Positions 8,790 to 17,640 of a stretch of DNA of 21,252 bases are shown here, piece by piece; the first letter of the stretch is position 1; every line of letters begins with the position of its first letter. The notes under the pieces are model-generated. The model was not told the origin of the DNA, did not search any database, and worked only from the letters and a program-made list of their open reading frames with translations. Source of the DNA: Folioceros fuciformis (lineage: Eukaryota > Anthocerotophyta > Anthocerotopsida > Anthocerotales). A program made the position numbers and the translations under genes. The stretch is taken from assembly GCA_049999805.1 (NCBI GenBank), contig JBNGIO010005845.1:1-21252 (forward strand), given 5' to 3'.

Positions 8790-9037
8790 ATTACTAGAGA
8801 ATAGGTAGTGTCTAAGATAATAACATGGTGACCCTCCAGAATAAGGGGTCATGGCCACCTCTATAGTGTAGTGGTGAATAGATAAGCATCAGTGTTTGAG
8901 CTGAGTGAGCTCGTACATGTTGTTCACCCTCCCGTGTCTTGTAAAATATATCCTCTCCATATATTTCTAACATTCTGTGCTTGACACAGTTCGGCCTCTC
9001 CATATATTTCTAACATTCTGTACTTGACACAGTTCGG
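8790..9037 (-). mobile_element. LTR-like remnant with duplicated end
   Basis: Read on minus, the segment starts TGTTAGAAATATATGGAGAG, the TG-start wording common for Ty1/copia LTRs. It continues with a short AT box, a CTATAGAGGTGG segment and a tail ending near TTCTCTAGTAATAACC. The start is present twice because of the 43-bp duplication (8952-9037). I see no PBS, PPT or coding part, so this would be a solo or truncated LTR. The far boundary near 8790 is a guess; the CA end is not clear. Confidence 0.35.
8952..9037. repeat. 43-bp tandem duplication
   Basis: Units 8952-8994 and 8995-9037 begin CCTCTCCATATATTTCTAAC and differ at one base (GCTTGACAC versus ACTTGACAC). The unit spans the putative LTR terminus. 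Confidence 0.9.
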
Positions 9038-9300
9038 CCATGGAGTCTCGGAGGAGGGATTCCCGTCCAAACTTGGGCCCCGACAGTCGTATCCAGGGAG
9101 GGGATTACCCAGACGGGTTGTAGGTTCAGGTTTAATGCGGATGGATGCTACCCCCAATAGGTACTGTATTCCAGTTCGGATGTCAGGCATTTTCAAGGCG
9201 GGGTATCCCTGCAGCCCTACAGGGTCCCCAAGTCTTGGGGAAAGATGCATGACAGCAAGATTCGTCACGCCACCCACGCGAGCACTTAAAATTACACCGG
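9038..9300. repeat. Repeat-like GC-rich segment upstream of the hydrolase
   Basis: It contains GGATTCCCGTCC, GGGGATTACCC, GGGGTATCCC and the near-perfect inverted repeat TCCCCAAG-T-CTTGGGGA (9225-9241). The density of GGGTA/TACCC-type words is reminiscent of terminal regions of hAT-like DNA transposons. This is an impression only; no transposase is seen. Confidence 0.25.
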
Positions 9301-9312
9301 CGCCCACGCGAT

Positions 9313-9320
9313 TATAAAAT
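9313..9320 (+). promoter_or_regulatory. Candidate TATA box of the alpha/beta hydrolase gene
   Basis: TATAAAAT lies 196 bp upstream of the ATG at 9509. Transcription would then start near 9340-9350, giving a 5' UTR of about 160 bases. Confidence 0.5.
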
Positions 9321-9508
9321 AGATATCGAAAGTTGCAGATGGCGCCCGTCCTGGACGCGGCCCACCTCCGCGCTGATCCACCAAGACCCCCACGAGCTAA
9401 GACCAGGATGCCAGGCCTGCAGCACTTACGGAGCTTTGGGCACCTGGTTTGCACCGCGCGAAGGCTCGGCGAGCTCAGAGTGCAAGCTAGCTGGTACCGG
9501 CCGTGGCC

Positions 9509-11604
9509 ATGGCGTCTCTGAAACCGCAAATCGTCGCTGTTTTGTCCGCAATTCTGTTGCTGGGGTCCGTTGTTGCTCCTGTTGCTGGAAGATCTGTCCA
9601 CGGGCGGTCAAGGTACCGCTGTGAGGCCAGAAGCGAGGCCAAGGCCAGCTTGCAAGCTCCTCCCCCAGGGATAACCGTGGTAGCCGAGGATTACGGCTAC
9701 CACGTCGTCTCAACCAACATCTCTGGGCTGCCCCCATTTCTCACAGGCGGCGACCCCATTGTGGATCGCGGCACAATCTTCCTGCCGGAACACGGTGTTG
9801 ATCCGGAAGCATACGCTCCCTACGCTATCGGTACAAAGCTGTAATCCATCTGACAGTGACTGGTCTATGCATGATGCACGCCATCGCGGCTGTGATCTGC
9901 GATTCAACTTCTTCGATTGTGTGCAATGTTGCAGGGTCGGCTGGCAGGGGACGATACAGCGTCGTCTTGAACGAGGCGAACGTGAAATTGGTGGCGCAAG
10001 CCATCTTCCACAAATTGGATATCGTGGATTGGGCTGTGGTCGCCCACGGGGAAGACGCGGGAGCCCTGGGTGCCGAGCTGGTGGGTTCGCTGCCCGCCCA
10101 ATTCACAGCACTGGCATTGTTGGGCTCTACGTTGCCGGACGATGTGGATCTCGTCAATTCCACTGGAGGAGTGTACGTCTACCTGGGCAGCCAGGACACG
10201 GTTGTGCCGCCTTCCTCGCTCGCCAAGTTCGCATCTCGGGTTCCTGGTAAAGTTCCTCAATTCGAATCGGAAACTTTCTTCATACTCTGTCCGAATCAAG
10301 GAGTGCACGAGAAAATGTGATGCGGAATCCCCTTCAATGGCAGCCAAATATGACGAACCCATCCTAGACTTCGCAATTCCTTGACAGTGTACAACCATGT
10401 GCAGGTGATGCCTACATTGCGAGCTTTTTGAACACCACGCACTATGGCTTCGGCTACAGCGATTGCCTAGGCAACACACCCACGCCGACAAGACAAGTCC
10501 CAGGCGGCGACAACTTCACGGCAACTGTGGCAGCCCTGAGCGTGGCAGATCAGATATTTGATGACTCGTTGAATGCCGTGCTCAGGTTTCAGGCATGGCC
10601 GCCCATCACGCCCCGAGCTCTGTCCTTCGGGAACCAGGCGCTGCTGCTCCCTAACAATCTCGGGTCTAAGCCCTACCCTGCCGGAATCCCCAGGAATCAG
10701 GTCACCTTCCAGCGGTACCCTGCCCCAGACGTCGCCCCGGCTCCTCCTGTAAGTCTCCTCTCCTCAGAAACCCAGTCCATGAGGCTCGTCCCGTTTCACT
10801 GATCAGAGTCCTCGCAGTCGAACGTTCTTTCTCATGGGCTTTGGGACTGGACTTGGCCTCGTTATTGGCATTTGCAGAGATCCTGGTACGTGTTTTCCCC
10901 GGGGAAAATCAAGGATGGTGTAGGCTTGTTCTATTTCCCAGGAGCGGGAATCTCTATCAAGAACTACTTCCCCCTTGCGTTCGAAATAGCCGCGCGAGGA
11001 TACCTTGTCGTCCTGTTGGAACAACCTTCCCGCTCCACCACGCAAGCCGTCGACCTGACCCAAATCGTGTCGGACGGCAACAATGTGATCAGCAGCCCTA
11101 TTTTCAAGGGTACGTATACTTCTTACCGCCGGACCGTGCATGTGCGCTTGAGAGAAATGAACCTGCTCTCCTCGGCAATCTCGGCCAGGACTACTCACAA
11201 GGCGGCTGGAACCTGCAGGCCTCGGGGTGGAGAAATGGGCGGTGGGCGCTCATTCCAGAGGAGGTGCAGCTGCCACTAACTTCGTGGCCCTGCAGAATGG
11301 GACGGACAACCACAAAGTGCAGGCGCTGGTGCTTCACGCTGGAACCGTTGCTGTGAACCTTACCTCTTCCCGAGTTCCGGCTGTGCTCATTTTCGGCACA
11401 CTTGACGCTTTTTTCCTGGGCCAGGGCCCAGAAGTGCCCCCTTTGCTCAACAATGCGACCACCGAAGTTCATGTAGTGGAAGGCGCTAATCACGAACAAA
11501 CCGCCGACTACGAGGGTAGCATAGTGGGAACTATATCTTCCCAAGAGCAACAAGCCACCTTCGCTCAATTCACGGCAGACTTTCTCAGCAAGCATTTATC
11601 GTGA
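9509..11604 (+). CDS. Secreted tandem-domain alpha/beta hydrolase, five exons, first domain degenerate
   Basis: Reconstructed exons are 9509-9830, 9935-10246, 10405-10748, 10878-11109 and 11219-11604. All introns are GT-AG and all phases match, giving 531 residues. The start ATG is in GCCATGG context. Residues 1-28 (AVLSAILLLGSVVAPVAG core) look like a signal peptide. Domain 1 (about 55-300) has FLPEHGVDPEAYAPYA, then AHGEDAG at 144-150 where the nucleophile elbow should be, D195 and H224. Domain 2 (about 327-531) has FYFPGAGI (344-351), the elbow GAHSRGG with Ser416, Asp466 (FGTLD) and His495 (EGANHEQ), so its triad is complete. The fold resembles the Abhydrolase_5/dienelactone-hydrolase-like group. 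The substrate is unknown. Domain 1 appears catalytically dead (Ser replaced by Gly146). Donors GTAAGT, GTAAAG, GTACGT and GTACAA support the splicing. Confidence 0.85.
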
Positions 11605-12130
11605 CCTCGTCGTTGATAGAACGGCGTCATTAATCCTCATCGATTTTTTTTCGAAATCTAACTGTATGCTTCATTGAAATTATTTTTTCGGAAAATCCAG
11701 CGAAATAATCGCGCTGCCGGATATTAGGCAAGGCGACAAGTGCATTGGTCTTTTGGCCATAGATCTATGGCAATGGGGTCCCTAGGGGGTTGGGCTCCAT
11801 AGCCCCCCTTTAGGAGTTGCGCGTCATTGTCATCAAAGAGGCCTACATTTTTTTGGGTCCTACACTTTGTAGGCTTTTGTCACATGTTGAGGTTAGCAAT
11901 TTTTCCCTACAAGTGTCATGGAGCATATGAAAAATTCCCTATCTTGGAAGGTTAGCATTGTATTACCTTCTTCCTTCTTCCATCTCATTTCCCAAAGTCG
12001 ACTCAATGGGCTCCTAGCATCCATGTTGTGATAAATAGTTCGCAAGCGCAGATAGCACTCCTCCTACATCGCTCCATCCCTACTAAGGCCTTGGGGCTAT
12101 CTCCACTCTTGCTCGAGTAAGGAAGCAAGA
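11605..12130. other. Spacer between hydrolase gene and gypsy relic
   Basis: No gene. T-rich stretches after the stop could serve as the hydrolase 3' UTR. GCCATAGATCTATGGC at 11756-11771 is a perfect 16-bp palindrome. GCCTACA...TGTAGGC near 11841-11875 can form a 7-bp hairpin. The right part may be unrecognised retrotransposon sequence. Confidence 0.5.
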
Positions 12131-13913
12131 GGGTTGCAAGTTGACATGGAGAAAGTGAAGATCATTTCAGAGATGGATACACCCGAAAATGTCTAGTAAG
12201 TTTGGGGCTCCATTGGGTTATTTGGGTACTACCATATGTTCATCAAGGATTTTGCCAAGAAAGTTGTAGTGTTGAACCAACTAACCAAGAAGGATGTGCC
12301 TTATGAGTGGTCCCCGAAGAGGGAGGAAGCATTTCAAACTTGAAGAGGAGTTTGGTGGAGGCCCCAACATTGAGGCCACCAGTTTGGAAAAAGACCTTCC
12401 ATGTGTATGTGGATATGTTAGTTTATGCTATAAGAGCCATTCTTAGTCAGCAAGATGAGAAGAAAAGGGACCATCTATCTTTTTATGTAGGAAGGCAGCT
12501 ATCTGACGCGAAGAAGAACTACTCCACAACCAAGAGGGAAGCCTAGGGCATAATTTATACCTACAAGAAGTTATGCCACTATCTCCTAGCTTGTAAGCTG
12601 GTGTTTCATGTTGACCACTTTGCCTTAAAGTACCTTGCGAACAAGTATGACCTTTTTGGGAGGATAGCTAGATGGATACTTTTGTTGCAAGAGCTTGATT
12701 TTGAGGTAGAAACACGAGCAGGAAAGAACCATGTGAACACAAACCTTGTTTCCAGGCTCAAGACAGTCGGGTAGCTCAAGGAAACCGGCAATAGGTTTCC
12801 TAACAAAGAGCTTATTGCATCTGTCAGCACAACAAATGAGGAGGAACTCCTTGGATAGTCTGACCAGGAAGAGCAAAGCACAATGGGAACCAGGCAAGAA
12901 GGCGTAGCAGAAGCTGTGAACCCATCAGGAATGCCACCTCATGAAAGGCAAGAATTGTCGCATGGTCGACTATCAGGAGGACACTTAGTTGAGGAGATCC
13001 AACCAAGGGGTTTGGAGGCTAGAACTTTGACTAGTAGTCCCAGGGGAACCCTTGGAGGTGTTGACAAAAATCAAGGGCCAGTAAAGCCCGTAAGAAGCGA
13101 AACCGTCGAGGCGATAGAGTGGGGAGCCCTTGTGCTAGACAATTGCTGCCAACCGAGGTGAGGAAGTTTCTAGAGTTTGGGACCATGCCGCCTAGACTGA
13201 GTTGTGAAGGTAGGGCAATATTCTTGCACAAGGCAACCCCATTCTGTCTAAAACAAGGAGTGTAGTACAAGTTAGGTCCTGACCGTAAGGTGTACCATCT
13301 ACTTCAACATCCATCACCAGAAGACAACTCCCTACAATGCAAAGGCCAATGGACTGGCTGAGAAGACAAAGGGCCTTTTAGGGACCATCTTGATCAAGGT
13401 GACTGTCACTCATAAGTATGACTGGGACACCAAGCTCCATTCAGCACTTTGGGCCTACTGGACAGCAAAAAAGGTTACCACCAAGAGGACACCTTACTTG
13501 CTGACGTATGGTATGTTACTTGTCTTTTCCATTGAGTTCGAAATTTCCACTCATCGTGTTATGGAGGAAGCTAAATTGCAAGCAAGGGAGAGCTAGGAGG
13601 TTCGGTTGGAGGCTTTCCATCACCTATGGAGAGGATACGGAAGAGGTCTTGGAGGAAGCTAATTGCATGCAGGAACAAAGAAAGCCATCGCGACGACGGT
13701 AGGTTGAGGAAGGAGCCCATCCTACAGGGGCATTTGGTACTATTGCATGAAAATAGGTACATGGACTTTCCATGTAAGTTACAGCTCAGGTGGATGGGTC
13801 CTTAGAGGGTGGAGAAAGTGTTTACAAATGGAACTATCCAGTTGAGAGTGCTGGAGGGCGACCTACTGCCAACAAGGGTAAATGGTTGGCAAGTTAAGTA
13901 GTATTATCAGCCA
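12131..13913 (+). mobile_element. Decayed Ty3/gypsy retrotransposon relic (end of RT, RNase H, parts of integrase)
   Basis: Similarity begins at the end of RT with GLQVDMEKVKIISEM (12131) and FGYYHMFIKDFAKK (about 12221). It continues, after a frame change near 12340, into RNase H: FHVYVDMLVYAIRAILSQ, KNYSTTKREA, FHVDHFALKYL, ARWILLLQELDFEVE (to 12774). An integrase-leading segment follows at 13155-13320 (EVRKFLEFGTMPPRLS...LKQGV-YKLGPD). The frame then jumps to the third catalytic region, NAKANGLAEK with Glu at 13359, and to the C-terminal part (WAYW, EFEISTHRVMEEAKLQ, KVFTNGTIQLR, NGWQVK) ending near 13913. The zinc finger and the first two integrase Asp are missing, and many stops and frameshifts are present. 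The left part of RT, gag and protease are absent. It cannot be active. No clear LTRs seen. Confidence 0.85.
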
Positions 13914-14140
13914 TGAGAAGGCTGGTTGTTTGCAAGGACACAAGTAGATGGGAAGTGAGGTATGTGAAACACTAAATTTTGGGGCACTGGTTTTGTTTAG
14001 TCAAGAAAGGGTTGGTTGCGGCTTAGCAAGGTTTTTCTTTTTTAGTTTTATTCCCTTTTGATTTTCTCCATTTTTACTATCAGTTGGAGTTGGACTAACT
14101 GACTAGAGGATGGTGGGTAGTGTTGTCACCTGGATGGGAG
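13914..14140. other. Non-coding tail after the gypsy relic
   Basis: T-rich sequence (TTTTTCTTTTTTAGTTTTATTC near 14030) without an open frame. It may be the former 3' end or LTR of the gypsy element, but there is no matching copy in the window to show this. Confidence 0.35.
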
Positions 14141-14244
14141 TAGGTTCGGTACCAAGCCTAAAGGAACTTCGCTCTGGAACTGAACCATAGGTTCCACTTA
14201 ATATTAGGTTCGGGTATAGGTTCAGTTCTTGGGCTCGGTACCGA
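14141..14244. repeat. Clustered TAGGTTC and GGTACC direct repeats
   Basis: TAGGTTC occurs at 14141, 14188, 14205 and 14217. GGTACC occurs at 14148 and 14237, each within CTCGGTACC/TTCGGTACC wording. Such subterminal clusters are typical of plant DNA transposon ends (for example hAT types). Their place 90 bp before the ParB/methyltransferase-like relic makes them candidates for its mobile-element end. Confidence 0.4.
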
Positions 14245-14334
14245 CGTTGATTACGCAACGGTGCAATACATTTGACTTGTGCAATGGCTTGGAGAGTGCA
14301 AAGGCAGCAAACAAGGTTAGCCCTGCTCTAGTTC

Positions 14335-15742
14335 ATGAATGAATGCAATATAGAGGAAGAGGAATTTGAAGCGGCATTAGGAGATGAAGATGCCCTGCAA
14401 GGAATAATCGCAAATTCGCTGATATAGCAGAAGAGCAAAGGGAAGACTAGGGCGGGAGGAAAGAAGAAGAGTGGGACAGTAGAAGAAGAGGCTTCAACTA
14501 GAAGAGTGATTACGAAGGCAGTCCTCACGGACAGCGATAGGGTTGGTAGGGCATTGTACCATAATAATCCTATCAACCTAGTCCAAGAATCAACTCATCA
14601 AAAACACGGTATTCCACATACGAACATGGTCGCCATCAACATGCTTTGCTCAGTAGCCTACCTGACCAAAGATGCTCAAATACGCTTTATTGATGAGTCG
14701 TGGGGAAAAAATATGCTCCAGGAGATCAAAAAAGGGCCTATCCAAGAAGGTGTCTTACCTGAAAGGTGATTGACCTAAAAGAGTGCGCATCAGTTGCTAA
14801 GTTAAATTGCGAGAAGCTCAAGAAGCAAAAGTATATAATTGGAGTCCTCGATGGTAATCATAGCCTCTATGCGTTCCAACAATTATATGCAAAGAACTTG
14901 GAGAACTCTCCCTACCAATACATGAAGGCCCATATATACGTAGGACTAATGCAAGGCAAACTACCTAAGCAATGGAACAAGAAGAGGGCCGGCAAACAAG
15001 GCAAATCTAACTAGAAGGGACTATTGCGTCTGAGAGGTGCACACTTGGGTACGCTAGTTTTGTTCATAGCCCTCACAAGTCATGCTTCTATTTGTATACG
15101 TTGAGACAAACCGAGGAATACAAGGAGAAGTCATTCCTGATAGCTTCAAAGAACACACAAATGCAGCAAGGAACTGGAAGTGAGTGCAAGACCTGCAGCG
15201 GGAACTAGAGGAGGAGGACAATGATGCAGACAAAAAGTGAAGTACTAGGTGATTACTGGTGATTTGCATGAGAGGATAGCCTACCTCAGCAAGCGGGAGT
15301 ACAAGCTTCTCATACTTGATTTGCCAAGGGGAAACTATGCGAAACCATGGGATAAGGAGCTGACTCCCGAAGACATGGAGAAGATCATGTAAGGCTTTTT
15401 TAAGTCACCGACTATCAAACTTTCCGAGTAGTCTACATGCATGGCCTAAACCGGATGACTGGTGTTCACGAAGGCTTGCAAAAATGGTGTGCAAAGGAAG
15501 GTGTGTATACCATGGTCTAGGAGAAAGACAACGTCGTCGCTGAGGAAGGGCTATATGAGAACTCTAAGTTCATGACAGTAGGATATGGGGTATATCCAAT
15601 GAATGAAGATATTTGGAGAAACAGTACCCTCAGCAACAACACGGTTAAAGAAATTAGAGCGACGATGGGGATCATAAAGCAAAGCGCCATCGTCAAAAAA
15701 CTTCTAGTACCCTATTTTCCTTCTTTCCAAGTAAACAATTAA
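14335..15742 (+). pseudogene. Broken gene: ParB/sulfiredoxin-like domain followed by adenine-methyltransferase-like domain
   Basis: Four reading-frame pieces follow each other. 14335-14763 has an acidic N-terminus, one internal TAG, then a Lys-rich linker and HNNPINLVQES. 14766-15014 (+1 shift) holds IIGVLDGNHSLYAFQQLY at 14838-14888, resembling the DGNHR core of ParB/Srx-fold proteins. A damaged linker follows (about 15015-15248). 15249-15431 has LLILDLPRG (DLPRG at 15318-15332) and a downstream W-D, resembling motif IV (DPPY/DLPYG) of N6-adenine methyltransferases. 15428-15742 has VVYMHGLNRMTG, TMV-stop-EKDN (a TGG-to-TAG change would restore W) and FMTVGYGVYP, resembling the later strands of that fold. 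Known family facts: ParB-like domains are fused to DNA methylases in phages and some mobile elements. The assignment is my inference from short motifs; that it is a decayed gene is firmer. Confidence 0.45.
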
Positions 15743-15775
15743 ATAATAAATTTTGTTAAACAAGTAGATATTAGT

Positions 15776-15946
15776 TGTTAGTACATTGCCTATACTCTTA
15801 GGGTTGTACCTTAGGTAGTTAGGGTTATCGTAGCAATTACAACTGCTAATGTCTGAGGACATATGTATAGTAGACCTTATTCTTAAATAACTAACTCTTT
15901 TGTGTGTGCATGTGTGTGGTCTGATCCATGCACTACAATGTTTTCA
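15776..15946 (+). repeat. 5' LTR of copia element A (short, about 171 bp)
   Basis: The right end is fixed by the adjoining PBS: ...CAATGTTTTCA ends at 15946. The left end is placed at TGTTAG (15776) because copia LTRs start with TG; TG at 15754 is an alternative. No second copy lies in the window, because the element is truncated before its 3' LTR. Confidence 0.55.
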
Positions 15947-15958
15947 TGGTATCAGAGC
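15947..15958 (+). other. Primer-binding site of copia element A
   Basis: TGGTATCAGAGC is the classical complement to the 3' end of initiator tRNA-Met used by plant Ty1/copia elements for first-strand synthesis. It directly follows the LTR end CA. Its last four bases are part of a 9-bp hairpin (15955-15981). Confidence 0.93.
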
Positions 15959-15981
15959 AAGGCGATTTTCCTGCCTTGCTC
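15955..15981 (+). other. Perfect 9-bp stem-loop overlapping the PBS of element A
   Basis: GAGCAAGGC (15955-15963) pairs with GCCTTGCTC (15973-15981) around a 9-base loop. In the genomic RNA this would cover the last four bases of the primer-binding site. Confidence 0.6.
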
Positions 15982-16091
15982 ATCCTGATGGCTATTTGAA
16001 ATCGTCTTATATAATTGCCCAAAACATGTTTGCCTAAATGTTTTTATGGCAATTGAACAATATGTGCGCGGTTTGATGCGGTGGAGGCGAG

Positions 16092-16628
16092 ATGCCTCGG
16101 AAGGGCGTCTGCAGGCAGGTGTGGCCAGTCTCTACTAGGAATAGCAAGGCTGGGCATCAATCTACTTCTGAATTGGAAAGTTTTGGAGAAGAATTTGAAC
16201 GAATGTATTTTAAGAAACAAATCTCCGCCAGTCAACCGGAAGAGCGGGTGCGTTTCTTGAAAGCATTTACTGCTTCCTATTATTCAGAACATTCTAGCTC
16301 CAATTCACTTGCCCAATTCAGAAATGTGGACAATTTAGACACCTCCTGCTGCCCAGCAAACTACAACTCACTGAAACAACAATCTGTAGAGTGTAGATCC
16401 TGTAAACCCTACTGTTCACAAGAAGATCTGAAACAATTTGACTCTCTCCTCAATTCTCTCTTAAATGTCAAGTCTTCTGTCTTGGAAACTTCACGAAGAG
16501 TAGACATTTTATCAAACCGCCTTGATCGCCTAGAGAAATTGCGGGAGTCAGAGTGCGTCGCTGCAGTAGGGGCAGAATTAGAAATCAAAGTCATAGGTCA
16601 AAGATTGACGAACTCAGGGAGAAGATGA
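16092..16628 (+). CDS. Extra ORF between LTR and gag of copia element A, unknown function
   Basis: 178 codons, intact, ATG in GAGATGC context, ending 46 bp before the gag ATG in a different frame. I do not recognise a family. The protein is basic at the N-terminus. It has a Cys cluster (CC at 86-87, CxxCxxxC at 101-108) and a predicted amphipathic coiled coil at about 113-152 (LKQFDSLLNSLL...DILSNRLDRLEKL). Typical plant copia elements start gag soon after the PBS; here about 715 bp precede gag. It is striking that this frame is undamaged while gag and pol next to it carry several stops and frameshifts. It may be an accessory element gene, a captured host fragment, or a non-translated leader open by chance (unlikely at this length, but possible). 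Confidence 0.4.
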   Translation: MPRKGVCRQVWPVSTRNSKAGHQSTSELESFGEEFERMYFKKQISASQPEERVRFLKAFTASYYSEHSSSNSLAQFRNVDNLDTSCCPANYNSLKQQSVECRSCKPYCSQEDLKQFDSLLNSLLNVKSSVLETSRRVDILSNRLDRLEKLRESECVAAVGAELEIKVIGQRLTNSGRR

Positions 16629-16674
16629 CTTGCCTGAGAACCCCTACTATGTAGTTCTCCTCATCACAGGCATC

Positions 16675-17640
16675 ATGGCGGCAGATCAGTATTCTAACCG
16701 CTTACAGGAAAAAGACAGACTCACCCCTAATAATTTTGATGCCTGGTCTTTTCGGGTGAGGTGTATTCTAGAGGAGAAAATGCTTATGGATGTTGCTGAT
16801 GGCTCGATTCCACGGCGTGTTGCTGGTCAAGACTCTGGCACACTGACTCCTGGAGGAGTTAATAAGAAGCTGTGGACAGCCAAGGATGAGCTTGATTCTC
16901 CAAGGATCGCAAAGCAAGAACGATTCTAGTGGGATCAGTCTCTCATGAGATGATACCACATATCAAATTGACTAAATTCTCACTCACATGAGGTTTGGTC
17001 TTTGCTGAATGACACTTACGAGTCTAAGGATGTCATCTTAGAGGCAGCAGCAACAAGTCATTTTCAGAACCTACGCATGAAAGAAAGTGACTCAGTTGAG
17101 AGTCATGTGGCCAGGTTCAGAGCTGCAAGAGCCAAGTTAGCAGCTTGTGGAGTGATCTTATCTGAAGGGAGGGCAGCTATTTAGTTTCTGATGAGCCTCC
17201 CTCCAAGTTACGAAATTTGGAGCTCGAGTATTCAAGCTGCTGCCATTGTCACTCCAGCAACAACAACCACACCTACAGTAACAAACCTCACAGTTTAGAA
17301 GCTTGTTGGTGCTCTCTTACAAGCAGAGGCCAACAGAAAGCATATGAGCAAAGGAGGTTCAACCTCTACCCATAAACAGAGCGATACATCTCTTTTTACA
17401 GGCCGCGGCAGAAGTCGTGGAAGATTCAGGGGGCGAGGACGTGGAAGCTTTGGAAGAGGTAGAGGACACGCGTCCAACTACGAGTCTTCCAGCTTCAATC
17501 CATCGCAGCCCAGCAAGAAACCTCGTGTGTGCAATTACTGCCACAAGCCAAGTCATTGGGTCAGAGATTGCAGAAAGAAACAAAAAGATGACACTGGAAA
17601 GGGCAAGCAACATGAATCAAATGTTACAAGAGCTGCTACA
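16675..17640 (+). pseudogene. gag of copia element A, broken
   Basis: The start MAADQYSNRL is followed by NNFDAWSFRVRCILEEK, the usual UBN2/gag opening. After a frameshift near 16893 the frame reads KDRKARTILVGSVSHEM. The main frame returns at EVWSLLNDTYESKD and AAATSHFQNLRM. In-frame TAG codons at 17182 and 17296 stand where CAG (Gln) is expected. An Arg/Gly-rich segment (17400-17470) precedes the zinc knuckle CNYCHKPSHWVRDC at 17530-17571 (CX2CX4HX4C). This would form the particle that packages element RNA; as it stands no full Gag can be made without the intact frame. Confidence 0.88.

Noticed and set aside
8924-9601. 225-codon minus frame
   Set aside because: It crosses the 43-bp duplication, the repeat-like segment and the hydrolase first exon in antisense; no coherent protein.
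9509-11604. Chlorophyllase as the identity of the hydrolase
   Set aside because: The plant chlorophyllase elbow GHSRGG is similar to GAHSRGG, but the EGANHEQ and DYEG...ISSQEQQ tail fits the Abhydrolase_5-like group better, and the tandem arrangement is not chlorophyllase-like.
12606-12897. Minus-strand frames of about 90 codons
   Set aside because: Antisense shadows of the gypsy RNase H region.
15054-15269. 71-codon minus frame rich in serine
   Set aside because: It is antisense to the Glu/Asp-rich linker of the ParB/methyltransferase-like relic.
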